The position numbers and the translations under genes are program-made. A DNA stretch of 64,000 nt, from contig CAJSZV010000020.1 in the NCBI GenBank assembly GCA_910574345.1, forward strand, positions 1 through 64,000, given 5' to 3'. The DNA is from Clostridiaceae bacterium (GTDB taxonomy: Bacteria > Bacillota > Clostridia > Lachnospirales > Lachnospiraceae). Position 1 is the first letter of the stretch, and each line of letters starts with the position of its first letter. Under the pieces are notes generated by a model. That model was not told the DNA's origin and searched no databases. It was given only the letters and a program-made list of their open reading frames with translations. Below are positions 17,342 through 25,604 of this stretch, piece by piece.

Positions 17342-18568
17342 ATGAGAAAAAAGAACAGAACAGGAAAACGGCTGCGGCTGACACCTCTTATATTGGGAGG
17401 CTATGCTGCGTTTCTGGGGGTTGGTCTGATAGTGATTGGACTTGCTGAAATGAAGGAAGGGATCGGTATTGTCCGGCTACTGATTGGGCTTGGCATGGCG
17501 GGCTTTGGCTTGTTGGGAATATGGGATGGAGTGCGTGATCTGGTGGGGCCAGATAAAAAATCGGAGCAGTCGCCGGCCAGCCAGTTTATCCTTACAGATA
17601 CATCTGGAAACAGAACCTCCAATGTTACAGTGGAGATTTTACAAAAACAGTTGGAAAGCCTGATGGAAAGTGATAAAGGGGGCGTTTTCAAACTCCAGAT
17701 CCTGCCGCCTTTTCCCATACAGGAGATAGGGAATATAAGCCAGATTTTCTGTATATTCCATGAGGTCTTTCGGTTGACGCTATTTTTGGAAGAATCTAAA
17801 GGCGGATATGAATCGTACCATAAAAGCGCAGAGTTTGACGAGGCGAAGAACTGGCTTGAAAAACTCCTGACTGGCAGTGCTGATCTTTCGGGGTGGAAAA
17901 AAATAGAGAATGGATATGACGATGAAGATGAGAGCAGCGAGGAAGAGGACACCGAATGGGAGGAAAGCAGCGCTTGCCCAGGCGAAGCTGAGGATACCGG
18001 AGACGAGAACCGCCCGGAAGATACAAATGAGACAGCGGAGGCAGTTACTGGTTTTGACAAACCAGATGCTTTGATAGATACAGAAGAAGCCACGGCAGGG
18101 AAGAGCGAAACGGATACCCGGCAGACTGAGGAAAACATAAAATCTTTCTGGCAGCAGCTTCAAAGAGAACAGAAAGGCCAAATGCGGAACTGGCGTCAGC
18201 TTCTGGTGATTTTTGGAGAGAGCTGGCATGATGAACACACATTTTTCTCCGCCAGAGATGTGGAACTGGCCATTGACGGCATCTATGAAGGAACATACAC
18301 AAAGGTATTCCTGGAATGGGGAACGCAGGCACTTGATTTCTTCCCCGGCGTTCAAAATGACTTGATGGTGATTTGGTGTACCAATAACACAGGAAAAGGG
18401 GATACCAGGTTTCTGGCGAAAGAAGGAACCGTGACGCAGGTGAAATTCTGGCTGGTTAATTATTTGAAGTCCGGTGTTTTTGAAGAAATGAGCGGTTGGG
18501 CTGATGTTACTGCCCAGATAGAAAAAGCAAATAGAAAGGGCAAAAAGAAACATGGGAAAGTATTTTAG
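17342..18568 (+). CDS. Membrane-anchored protein with acidic linker
   Basis: A 408-residue protein. Two TM segments lie near the N-terminus (about 14-34 and 40-60), followed by a soluble domain (about 75-190), a long acidic low-complexity linker (about 195-275, rich in E, D, S and T) and a C-terminal soluble domain ending in a basic tail (ANRKGKKKHGKVF). ATG 17342 follows GTGAGGAA; the longer frame from 17225 overlaps the SUKH gene and is rejected. Its 3' end overlaps the next gene by 17 nt. Unrecognised; the two soluble halves joined by a flexible acidic linker may be separate binding modules. Confidence 0.7.
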   Translation: MRKKNRTGKRLRLTPLILGGYAAFLGVGLIVIGLAEMKEGIGIVRLLIGLGMAGFGLLGIWDGVRDLVGPDKKSEQSPASQFILTDTSGNRTSNVTVEILQKQLESLMESDKGGVFKLQILPPFPIQEIGNISQIFCIFHEVFRLTLFLEESKGGYESYHKSAEFDEAKNWLEKLLTGSADLSGWKKIENGYDDEDESSEEEDTEWEESSACPGEAEDTGDENRPEDTNETAEAVTGFDKPDALIDTEEATAGKSETDTRQTEENIKSFWQQLQREQKGQMRNWRQLLVIFGESWHDEHTFFSARDVELAIDGIYEGTYTKVFLEWGTQALDFFPGVQNDLMVIWCTNNTGKGDTRFLAKEGTVTQVKFWLVNYLKSGVFEEMSGWADVTAQIEKANRKGKKKHGKVF

Positions 18569-19787
18569 CGATGTGGTGGATAAGGCCATTGAAGATCTCT
18601 ATTATTGTTGTGATAATGACAAGGCAAAAGCGGCGGCGGACGCATTATTGTCTGCGACAAAGGACGGGGATGGGGACGCCTGCTATTTCCTCTCCCGCTG
18701 TTTTTCCGGCCCCTGTTACAGCTGGGAATACCACCCCTTTGAAGAAAATGAGGCGGCGGCCTATGCCATGCTCCATCAGGCTATCTCCTTGGGCAGCGCC
18801 GCTGCGGTTCTGGGAGCGCTGCGTATGGATTTGCTGACACCGGAGTTTAAGGAGATTATGCCCTTTGACAGTATAAAAGAAGCATGGGATGTAATCTATG
18901 AAAAAGCCGAGAACGGATGCGCATTCTGCCAGTACATGATTGGGAACGCCTATTATTATCTGGACATCATAGAGATTGAAGATCATAAGGAAAGTGACTT
19001 CGCAAATAAGGGAGCCTGGAATGCATGGAAACAGCAGCAGATAAAACAGTGCCTGCCCTGGTTTGAAAAGTCATTTTCCGGAGGTATGATTCTGGCGGGG
19101 CGGAATTACTGCCATTATTATCAGTATGGCCGGGGAGAATACATTCCGCCGGAGCCAGAAAAGGAAGTTTCTATCACACGCCAGGGTGCAGAATGGGGCT
19201 ACCCGGAGTGTATGTATGCCTACGCTCATCACCTTATCTATAAGGAGAATAACCACAAAGAAGCTCTACCTTGGGCACTGAAAGCGGCAGAAGCCGGGCA
19301 CCTGTGGAGTTGGCATATTATAGGGGATATTTATTGGGACGGTACAGCAGTGGAGCGTAATCTGCCCTATGCGCTCCAGTGCTACGAAAAAACAGCCAGC
19401 TATGGCAATGATAGTTATGCCTGCCGCCAACTGGGGCGTCTGTATTTCCACGGCTGGGGTACAGCTGTGGACTATGCACGGGCGGTTCAATGGCTGGAGA
19501 GAAATCAGGAGCCGGAATATGCCCTGAATGATCTGCTGGGGATCTGTTACCTGCTGGGATACGGTTGCCGGCAAGACCCGGCAAGAGGAAAAGCGTTATT
19601 GGAGAAAAGCGAAAAATCCCGCTATAAAAGCTATGGTCTGGGAATGATGTATGCAGAGGGAATCGGTGTACGGGAGGATATAGAAAAAGGTGTTGAGTAT
19701 CTGAAAGAGGCAGGAAATTACGGGCCGGCAATCGAGGCTCTGAAACATTACAAGAAAAGCCTGTTTGGGGTCTGGCGGAGAAAATAA
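18552..19787 (+). CDS. Sel1-repeat (TPR-like) protein
   Basis: A 411-residue soluble protein built of Sel1-like repeats, each with the A-x-x-x-L-G-x-x-Y pattern: for example FCQYMIGNAYYY, WSWHIIGDIYWDG, YACRQLGRLYFHGWG and KSYGLGMMYAEGIGV. Sel1 repeats are scaffolds for protein-protein contacts. Start ATG 18552 lies inside the end of the previous gene (17-nt overlap), so the pair is probably translated in a coupled way. No signal peptide or TM. In this setting it may act as an immunity or adaptor protein. Confidence 0.8.
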   Translation: MGKYFSDVVDKAIEDLYYCCDNDKAKAAADALLSATKDGDGDACYFLSRCFSGPCYSWEYHPFEENEAAAYAMLHQAISLGSAAAVLGALRMDLLTPEFKEIMPFDSIKEAWDVIYEKAENGCAFCQYMIGNAYYYLDIIEIEDHKESDFANKGAWNAWKQQQIKQCLPWFEKSFSGGMILAGRNYCHYYQYGRGEYIPPEPEKEVSITRQGAEWGYPECMYAYAHHLIYKENNHKEALPWALKAAEAGHLWSWHIIGDIYWDGTAVERNLPYALQCYEKTASYGNDSYACRQLGRLYFHGWGTAVDYARAVQWLERNQEPEYALNDLLGICYLLGYGCRQDPARGKALLEKSEKSRYKSYGLGMMYAEGIGVREDIEKGVEYLKEAGNYGPAIEALKHYKKSLFGVWRRK

Positions 19788-19816
19788 GAACATTTAGAAA
19801 AGGAGGCAGATTGTCC

Positions 19817-20473
19817 ATGAGCTATTCCTTAATGATTGCGCCTTTCGATTTTGCTAACCATAATAAAATTGCAGCGCAACAGTTTTTTGATAATTACGCA
19901 TTTTTTGAGCTGACACCCAAACGGGCTAAGGAATATTTTTTGTGGTTTAAGAATGAAATCCCTAACCGGATCACTATGCTCTGGGAATATATGAAGGAGG
20001 AACGCCCGGAAAGCCAGCCCTTTGACTATTCTCCGGAATCGTTGATTCCGTTATGGGATTGGTATGAAACAAAAATCAAACAGGTTCCCCAGACGAGGAA
20101 AGAAATTGAGTATAATGTTTCAAGATTTCCGAAGTGGATGGAGGAAAATGTCCGAAAAATAACCATGAAATATACAGATGAAACACTATCTCTTGCGTTG
20201 GATATTTCCATATATTATGGAGAAACGATCATTAAAAATTATCCCAATATGTATTGGGGGCATTTTACAAGGCCAAAGCGTGAACTCTTTGCCAATAAAC
20301 CTGTGATACTGAAGTTAAATAACAAGAAGAAGTATGTTGCAGCCAGTCAGGTAGTATTTGTATGTATGCTAAAATCCAGTGAAAGACCTGACAAGAATCG
20401 GTTGTATGACCTGTACCGCTTTAGTGAAGATGAGTTTGATCCAATAAAGCCAAGTTATTGGGATAGCTGGTAA
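19817..20473 (+). CDS. Hypothetical protein, immunity-like
   Basis: A 218-residue soluble protein (MSYSLMIAPFDFANHNKIAAQ) whose C-terminal half (LALDISIYYGETIIKNYPN, YWGHFTRPKRE) resembles uncharacterised proteins encoded beside polymorphic-toxin loci. AGGAGG at 19801-19806 serves either TTG 19811 (4 nt) or ATG 19817 (10 nt); I prefer the ATG. No catalytic motif seen. Confidence 0.65.
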   Translation: MSYSLMIAPFDFANHNKIAAQQFFDNYAFFELTPKRAKEYFLWFKNEIPNRITMLWEYMKEERPESQPFDYSPESLIPLWDWYETKIKQVPQTRKEIEYNVSRFPKWMEENVRKITMKYTDETLSLALDISIYYGETIIKNYPNMYWGHFTRPKRELFANKPVILKLNNKKKYVAASQVVFVCMLKSSERPDKNRLYDLYRFSEDEFDPIKPSYWDSW

Positions 20474-20502
20474 CCATAATCTGTTAAAGGAGACTATATT
20501 TT

Positions 20503-21186
20503 ATGACAACAGCAAAAAAGTATTTGGGGATATTGAGAGAACGTGAACCGCAATTATGGAAAGAGCCATTCAAAGAATCCGGCTTTACAGAGAAAGATTT
20601 ATCAGATATTGAAAAAGGGCTTGGATATAAGCTGCCAGCGCCATACCGTGAATTTTTGTTAAGTTATGAAATGCCGAAAGATATTACTGTACTTGTTTCC
20701 TTTTGCGGCGATTCCTTTGCGTGTTCATGGAGTGAAACCTTTTCCCGTGAGAAAAATGGCTATATCTCCCGGCCTGAATTTGATATTGGCCCAACGGTTG
20801 AGTTTGAGTGGCACAATATTCAAGGACACAGCGGGGCAGAGTTTTTGAAGAATCTCCAGCAGGAACAGAAAACGCAGGATTACTGCCCCTGCTTTTTGGA
20901 GGCAGGGTTTATCAGGGTCGGAAATGTATATGGGTATTTGGTGTATCTGGATTTGGTAAGCGGCGGCATCGTCACAATACATGAAGAGGGCGTATATGAC
21001 ATGATGGGTGCCGGGGTAGATTGGGCCAGCAGATCAGAAGTAAGGAAATATATGGAAACACGAGAGCTTTATATCTGTAAGGACTTTAATGATTTTCTTC
21101 GTTTTGCTTGCACTGGTGACTTTCTTGATGAGAATGAAGCAAGATTCCCTACACAGGAGGAACTGGAGCAGGATTATTCTTATTAA
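20503..21186 (+). CDS. SMI1/KNR4 (SUKH) domain protein
   Basis: A 227-residue protein. FTEKDLSDIEKGLGYKLPAP followed by YREFLLSYEMP (about residues 26-55) is the SUKH signature, and the later GYLVYLDLVSGGIVTIHEEG matches the second conserved block of the family. Third SUKH gene of the cluster, with AAAGGAG before ATG 20503. Predicted to be a cytosolic immunity protein; the cognate toxin is not in the window. Confidence 0.8.
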   Translation: MTTAKKYLGILREREPQLWKEPFKESGFTEKDLSDIEKGLGYKLPAPYREFLLSYEMPKDITVLVSFCGDSFACSWSETFSREKNGYISRPEFDIGPTVEFEWHNIQGHSGAEFLKNLQQEQKTQDYCPCFLEAGFIRVGNVYGYLVYLDLVSGGIVTIHEEGVYDMMGAGVDWASRSEVRKYMETRELYICKDFNDFLRFACTGDFLDENEARFPTQEELEQDYSY

Positions 21187-21245
21187 CTCTTATCTTAATA
21201 AGGATTGTTTTAAGATAGAACAAACAGATAAAAGGAGATTGTATT

Positions 21246-21722
21246 ATGATAAGTGGAATAATTTTTATACTAATTATTGTAGGTGGGATAGCGCTGATCG
21301 TTTGGTATTTGAAATCATTTTATGCCGAACGTGAAAACCGGGCAAAAAAGGCGGAGGAACACCGGAGCAAACATGGTGGAGAATGTATTCTGGAATGGAG
21401 TGGAAGTCTTTCAAGCGGTGCGCCGGATGCAGAATTTGGAAAGCTGATTGTAGAGGTTCCAAAGAAACGTGGAGGCGGTGCAGCATGTTTTTATGAAAAA
21501 GGACTGGTACTGGAAAAAAAGCGTCTGCCCTATTCAGAAATTAAAGATGTTCTGTTTGTAGCTGCCACATCAAATAAGAAATACACTTTGAAACAAGCTG
21601 CAAGGGATATGGGTGTTTTATGGATATACCCCAAAAAAGGAGCTACGATAGGGCTGAGGGAAATGAGCTATCAGTTTGATAATGAAATAATGGAGAAAAT
21701 CAAACAAGGACTTGGCTTTTAA
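21246..21722 (+). CDS. One-TM protein with PH-like domain
   Basis: A 158-residue protein with an N-terminal TM (about 4-24), a charged linker and a beta-rich PH-like domain (FGKLIVEVPKKRGGG ... GLVLEKKRLPYSEIKDVLFV) ending in an amphipathic helix (EIMEKIKQGLGF). AAAGGAG lies before ATG 21246. Similar in general plan to the PH-like modules of the protein at 8422. Last gene of the cargo cluster. At about 21835-21875 a short sequence again encodes KLAVEVPKN, which may be a fragment of a duplicated copy. Confidence 0.7.
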   Translation: MISGIIFILIIVGGIALIVWYLKSFYAERENRAKKAEEHRSKHGGECILEWSGSLSSGAPDAEFGKLIVEVPKKRGGGAACFYEKGLVLEKKRLPYSEIKDVLFVAATSNKKYTLKQAARDMGVLWIYPKKGATIGLREMSYQFDNEIMEKIKQGLGF

Positions 21723-22155
21723 GCAATATTTTATCAAAGTTCAACAGTTGCCAATGTAAATGCCATTCAGAAAATCGTTGGATGGGCGGCTGTTCTAAAT
21801 CGGACAGGCAGTTAATTTAGAACAAGCCAGAAATTGGCTGTAGAAGTTCCGAAAAACGGAAAAGAGAATAAGACAGTAATAGGAAAGTATATTTTGAGGG
21901 GTGTACTGCGTTTCATTAAAATGTGCGATTGCAGTATGCCTTTCAATATATGAGAAGTATTAAGAGAGTAAAGACTGTTGATTGACATGGGAACCCGTCA
22001 ATAGTTTTAAGATGCAAATGGAGAGTATTATGATAAAAAAGTATGGGAATGTACGAAAGCGTACAAATAAAAACGTTGACGGATTGCCGTATAGTAAAAG
22101 GTGTATCGTGATGAAGTGAGAGCTTCTAAGCGATGCACCTTTTTTAATGTCGAAT
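21723..22155. other. Intergenic boundary between cargo cluster and mobilisation genes
   Basis: No intact gene is seen. It contains an inverted repeat (GTTCTAAAT at 21792-21800 with ATTTAGAAC at 21815-21823), a possible hairpin around 21898-21942 (GGTGTACTGC with GCAGTATGCC), a small ATTGAC/GTCAAT hairpin near 21982-22003, a possible remnant related to the preceding gene, and the terminator at 22097-22146 that separates the convergent transcription units. Confidence 0.6.
22097..22146. terminator. Bidirectional terminator between convergent genes
   Basis: AAAAGGTGTATCG (from 22097) pairs with CGATGCACCTTTTTT (to 22146); T-runs exist on both strands. It serves the rightward cargo cluster and the leftward relaxase gene. 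Confidence 0.8.
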
Positions 22156-23556
22156 TTAGAGAGATTGCGTATCTTTATCAATTTTTTTGTCAACAACCTG
22201 ATGTCCTGGAGTGCGGGCAAGATATTGGTTGAGAGTATCCAGTTTCCGGTTAAGATCGGCAGTTTCTTTCTCAGCAGCTTTATAAGTTTTCTGTAGAGCC
22301 TGCTTTTTGGAATAAAGTGCATTGTAATCGCTGCGGAGTTTTTCAACGTCAATATTCTTCGGATTGATGCCAAAACGCTTCAGCATATTTTCAGCACCGT
22401 CGTGAAGAATAAGCTCTGTTTCATGGCGGCGTAGGTAAGCGTCTTTGTCCTTGGACTTCTGGTAGCGCACATGATAGATATGGTTGGCTTTATACTGCTC
22501 TGCATACTTCAAAACCTGTCCGAAATCCTTTAGCTGGCGCTCGGTTTCCACAAGGCTCTCACGGGCTGTTTTTGCCAGTGTGGACTTGGCGGCAACCTGC
22601 TTTTCAAGCTCTGTTATAGAGCCTGCCTGACTGTAGCTTGCGGCGGCAATTTTAAGGTTTTGGATGTCTGCCCAATGTTTCAAACCGGGGCTTTGTGTGA
22701 ATTTATCCTCGGTGGTGTCAATGAGATTTTTCCTTGAATAATCTTTGACAATGGGCTTTTTTCTGACAGGGAATGGAACACGCTTTTTATCCTTTACAAG
22801 TGCCTTTTCCTCAATGCGCTCCTTGATCCGTTCTTTGGTGTACTCCATACCTAAAGACTTTGCGCTGCCACGGATAAAACGCTCCCTGTCCAGAGGACGG
22901 AATGAGATAAATTTATGCGCTTTTTCCCCGAAGTCCTCGCCTTTGATTTCGTAGCCTTTTGCCCGGATCAGCTCAATGCAGTCCTCGTAAGTTTCAGCGT
23001 TTTTTATTGCTTCATCAATGTCGGCTTTTAACTGTTCTTTCCATGCCGAACCATTTTTGCCAGCCTGCCATTCCTTGTAAGTTTTTCCCCGCTTTTCCCC
23101 CGGAGTGATAACAGATAATTCATGTTCCCTGCAGAGGGTATCGCTCAGATTGCGGATGTTGTAATAGGTCTTTTTACAGTCGTGATATTTCTCATGGTTT
23201 ATGTTATCAGCAGCGCAGAAAATGATGTGGTTATGGACGTGCCCTTTGTCAATGTGCGTAGTGACAACATAGGAATATTTCCCCTCTAAAAGTTTGTCGG
23301 CAAGCTCCACGCCTATCTGGTGGGCTTCCTTATAAGAAACTTCACCAGGGAGAAAAGACTGTATCAGATGATAGGCTTTGTTTGGATTGGACTGGCTGGT
23401 TTTTGACAGCGCAAATTTGAAATCATAGGCGGCGGTTTCAGGGCTGCAACCATAAGAAGAAATCAGTATGCCCTCATCAGTTTTGGCAGGGTTGCAGATG
23501 TAGTCTACTGCTTTATTGACGGTTGCCGTGATAGCATGGATTTTTGTGTATGCCAT
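22156..23556 (-). CDS. Relaxase/mobilisation nuclease, MOBP-like
   Basis: A 466-residue relaxase that would nick at oriT and lead the transferred strand. The N-terminus (MAYTKIHAITATVNKAVDYI) has a candidate catalytic Tyr at residue 19. The HIDKGHVHNH motif at 101-110 gives the metal-binding histidine triad (H101, H108, H110). The C-terminal half is a coiled coil (about 320-450). It fits the Tn1549-like relaxases in length. The start overlaps the end of mobC by 52 nt, the usual arrangement, so the two are translated together. The gene reads leftward, opposite to the cargo cluster. Confidence 0.9.
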   Translation of the reverse strand: MAYTKIHAITATVNKAVDYICNPAKTDEGILISSYGCSPETAAYDFKFALSKTSQSNPNKAYHLIQSFLPGEVSYKEAHQIGVELADKLLEGKYSYVVTTHIDKGHVHNHIIFCAADNINHEKYHDCKKTYYNIRNLSDTLCREHELSVITPGEKRGKTYKEWQAGKNGSAWKEQLKADIDEAIKNAETYEDCIELIRAKGYEIKGEDFGEKAHKFISFRPLDRERFIRGSAKSLGMEYTKERIKERIEEKALVKDKKRVPFPVRKKPIVKDYSRKNLIDTTEDKFTQSPGLKHWADIQNLKIAAASYSQAGSITELEKQVAAKSTLAKTARESLVETERQLKDFGQVLKYAEQYKANHIYHVRYQKSKDKDAYLRRHETELILHDGAENMLKRFGINPKNIDVEKLRSDYNALYSKKQALQKTYKAAEKETADLNRKLDTLNQYLARTPGHQVVDKKIDKDTQSL

Positions 23557-23846
23557 ACCTTTTGCATCAGCTCCTTTACTTCTTTTACATCGGCTTTATA
23601 TACGTTACCTGTGGCATTCATGCGCTTTGCAATCTGGTTTAAATTGTTCCCGATTTTAGCAAGCGCAGCATTGTACTCCCGAAGCTCGGAATAGTCAATG
23701 TCATAAACATAGCCGTAAATGATTAGGTGCCGTAGGAAAGAGGATTTGTCTTTCATATTGGAGGCTTTGAATTTCTGTTCCAGTATGTAAAGTTCATCAT
23801 CGCTCAGACGTAAGGTTAAGCGGTTTTGGCGCACTCTGTTCTCCAT
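23505..23846 (-). CDS. mobC: MobC-like relaxosome protein
   Basis: A 113-residue ribbon-helix-helix-type accessory protein. MENRVRQNRLTLRLSDDELY is followed by the MobC hallmark KIGNNLNQIAKRMNATG. It would bind near oriT and help load the relaxase. The ATG at 23846 is supported by AAGGAG 11 nt upstream; an in-frame ATG at 23867 lies before that SD and is unlikely. Overlaps the relaxase start. Confidence 0.85.
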   Translation of the reverse strand: MENRVRQNRLTLRLSDDELYILEQKFKASNMKDKSSFLRHLIIYGYVYDIDYSELREYNAALAKIGNNLNQIAKRMNATGNVYKADVKEVKELMQKVWHTQKSMLSRQPSIKQ

Positions 23847-23867
23847 TGTTTGGTAAGCTCCTTTCAT

Positions 23868-24219
23868 TAAAACTGATTTGTTTTTTGTAATATGCCGTAT
23901 CCGGCAGGGAGGTTTTTCAAGCGTAAAAATTCAGAAATTCCGCAGAGGTAATTTCCGGATTTTGTAGCGTAAAGGGGGTCAGGGGGATGTGCCCTCTGCA
24001 AGCCGATTTTCTCAAGTTTCCGCTTGGAGAAACTTGGGCAAATCGAAGCCTATGGACGTCCATAGGCAGTGCTTGCTATTCTTCTGCAAACTGCCCATAG
24101 GGAGTTTGCGTGTTGTACGAGCTTAGGCGAGTGTCTTACAACACATAAGGGCGTTATCGCCCGGTCTTTTGTAAAGCCTTTCGGTATCTGGCTTTCAGAG
24201 GATTGTTTTGATAAATAAA
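23868..24219. other. oriT-like hairpin-rich region upstream of mobC
   Basis: No gene in this stretch. It holds a series of inverted repeats: AAGTTTC/GAAACTT (about 24014-24035), CCTATGGA-CG-TCCATAGG (24049-24066), GCAAACTGCCC/GGGAGTTTGC (24086-24109), TGTTGTA/TACAACA (24111-24142) and GGGCG-TTAT-CGCCC (24149-24162). A cluster of hairpins immediately upstream of mobC and relaxase genes is where oriT lies in related elements. The nick site itself was not identified. Confidence 0.55.
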
Positions 24220-24274
24220 AAACTGCCACAACCAGAGCAGGGCATAGCTACCCTGTTCCAACTCATAGCAGTTT
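24220..24274 (-). terminator. Nested hairpin, terminator or attenuator in the mobC leader
   Basis: Outer arms AAACTGC (24220-24226) and GCAGTTT (24268-24274) enclose an inner hairpin GAGCAGGG (24235-24242)/CCCTGTTC (24251-24258). Read on the minus strand the outer stem is followed by TTTTTTA, so it is an intrinsic terminator for leftward transcription. It lies upstream of mobC and could attenuate the mobilisation operon or end a short RNA. Confidence 0.6.
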
Positions 24275-24440
24275 GAGTGTACGTTTATGAATTTATGATT
24301 TTATCCATTAAAGATTTTACCAAGCGGCAGAGGAAAAGTCAATCAGAGATACAAACGAAAAGCAGAAAAAGAAAGCATGATTTTCAGCATGGGAAAAGAA
24401 CTGGAAGCGGCTGGGAAATTTTCTTGAAATAATTTTGTGT

Positions 24441-24461
24441 ATAGGAAAGGTATTTTCCTAT
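24441..24461. promoter_or_regulatory. Palindromic operator upstream of the HTH gene
   Basis: ATAGGAAA-GGTAT-TTTCCTAT is a perfect 8-bp inverted repeat about 50 bp before the HTH gene. It just precedes a TATGAT hexamer (24475-24480) that may be the -10. It is well placed for autoregulation by the gene at 24511. Confidence 0.5.
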
Positions 24462-24510
24462 ATGTTTTGTAGACTATGATTGGAACTTATTAAAGGAGAG
24501 GAGGTGAAGC

Positions 24511-24840
24511 ATGAATACCACTGACCGCAGAATGGAAATCATTAACATTCTGATTGTCCGGCGGCGTACAACAGCAAATGAACTGGCAGAAGAATTTGGA
24601 GTTACCACCCGCACGATACGAAATGATATTCAGGCTTTATCTCCGGGGTATCCTATTTACACACAGCAGGGTGGGGCTGGAGGAATTTTCATGGGAGATG
24701 ATTACAAGCCATACATAAATACCCTTTCTTCTGATGAGCTGGATACTTTGTGCGAGATATACAGACAAGCAGAGGGATCACAAAAGAAGATTCTATTACA
24801 GATTTTGAATAAGTACGGCCCAGATAAACTGGAGATATAA
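24511..24840 (+). CDS. DeoR/HTH_11-type transcriptional regulator
   Basis: A 109-residue protein. Residues 1-60 form a winged helix-turn-helix (RRMEIINILIVRRRTTANEL, then AEEFGVTTRTIRNDIQAL). The remaining 45 residues (DELDTLCEIYRQAEGSQKKI...) are a short helical tail, so the ligand-binding or WYL domain usual in long relatives is absent. GGAGAGGAGGTGAAGC gives a strong SD before ATG 24511. Such short regulators are standard in Tn1549-like elements between the mobilisation genes and the recombinase. It probably controls the divergent mob operon and itself through the palindrome at 24441. Confidence 0.8.
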   Translation: MNTTDRRMEIINILIVRRRTTANELAEEFGVTTRTIRNDIQALSPGYPIYTQQGGAGGIFMGDDYKPYINTLSSDELDTLCEIYRQAEGSQKKILLQILNKYGPDKLEI

Positions 24841-24855
24841 ACTTGTCATTCCGCT

Positions 24856-24915
24856 AAAGCACATAATCTTTACAAGAACCGTTCATAGCAGACGGAGAGT
24901 GCTTATGTGCTTTTT
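24856..24915 (+). terminator. Terminator after the HTH gene
   Basis: AAAGCACATAA (from 24856) pairs with TTATGTGCTTTTT (to about 24915) across a 35-nt loop. It would end transcription of the regulator gene. Confidence 0.55.
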
Positions 24916-25127
24916 GGGCTGACAAGTCCAGAGATGATTTTATCCAAAACAGGCGGAGGTTTTCTGCCAGGGCGTACCTTGAAAATTGAATATATAAATA
25001 CATACAGGACGTGTGGGATGTGCGGAGCCGCTATGCGGACACGCCAAGAGCTACCTGCTCTCATTTTTGTATGGGAGTGTATACGAAGGAATACTGTAAT
25101 CTGGTATTGAAGTTAAGGCGGTGAGCG

Positions 25128-25307
25128 ATGAATGTCTGGCGAAAAGTGCAGCAGTTGCATGAGGCAATGAGGCATATCTTTGATAATGATACTTCCGGAT
25201 TTTCCGGTCAATTTAGAATGACGGTGCGATACCGATGTGGGCAGTGTAATGAGCTGTCACTTGTATGTATTTTTTTGATAGAGATTAAGAGAAATTTTGT
25301 CTGCTGA
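25128..25307 (+). CDS. Small cysteine-containing ORF in the element backbone
   Basis: A 59-codon frame: MNVWRKVQQLHEAMRHIFDN ... YRCGQCNELSLVC. A GGCGGTGAGCG SD-like site precedes ATG 25128. The CGQC pair and position before the SHOCT-like gene and recombinase resemble the small accessory ORFs of Tn1549-like elements, but the hydrophobic end (CIFLIEIKRNFVC) may be out-of-frame readthrough of a decayed gene. The surrounding stretch 24916-25127 shows no convincing gene. Confidence 0.35.
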   Translation: MNVWRKVQQLHEAMRHIFDNDTSGFSGQFRMTVRYRCGQCNELSLVCIFLIEIKRNFVC

Positions 25308-25379
25308 TGAGAGCCGGGAAAGGGTTTCGTGGTTGTCATGGGCAGATAAAATCTTATTGTAATGTTTGGAGGTGATTTT

Positions 25380-25556
25380 TTGGGTAAAAAAGAGGAAATA
25401 AACCTTGTTATGGGGCATGATGAAGAAATTATCATGGCGCTTGCAATGATACGGCATATGTATCATAAAGGAGAAATTTCCGAGATTGTGTATAAGAATA
25501 TCCGAAAAGATTATTTGCCTAAGATAAAAAGTGTTGCACTTAGAGAAAAATTGTGA
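25380..25556 (+). CDS. SHOCT-like small protein
   Basis: A 58-residue protein. The segment IIMALAMIRHMYHKGEISEI then VYKNIRKDY resembles the short SHOCT-type helical hairpin that commonly precedes the serine recombinase in this type of element. I prefer TTG at 25380, which follows a near-perfect SD (GGAGGTGA at 25368-25375); the in-frame ATG at 25362 lies upstream of that SD. Confidence 0.6.
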   Translation: MGKKEEINLVMGHDEEIIMALAMIRHMYHKGEISEIVYKNIRKDYLPKIKSVALREKL

Positions 25557-25604
25557 TATTATGAATGTGTGGTAACAAAGTAGGAAATTAAGAGGGCGGA
25601 AATA

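Noticed and set aside
17401-18138. Long minus-strand frame of 245 codons
   Set aside because: Antisense to the acidic-linker membrane protein; Ser-rich composition mirrors the sense GAx codons, and no SD is present.
21835-21950. Possible second copy of the one-TM PH-like gene
   Set aside because: Only a short match (KLAVEVPKN) to the gene at 21246; too little to call a pseudogene.
24907-25110. 67-codon frame between HTH and SHOCT-like genes
   Set aside because: Start lies in the arm of the terminator, no SD, and sequence does not resemble a known family apart from one CxxC.
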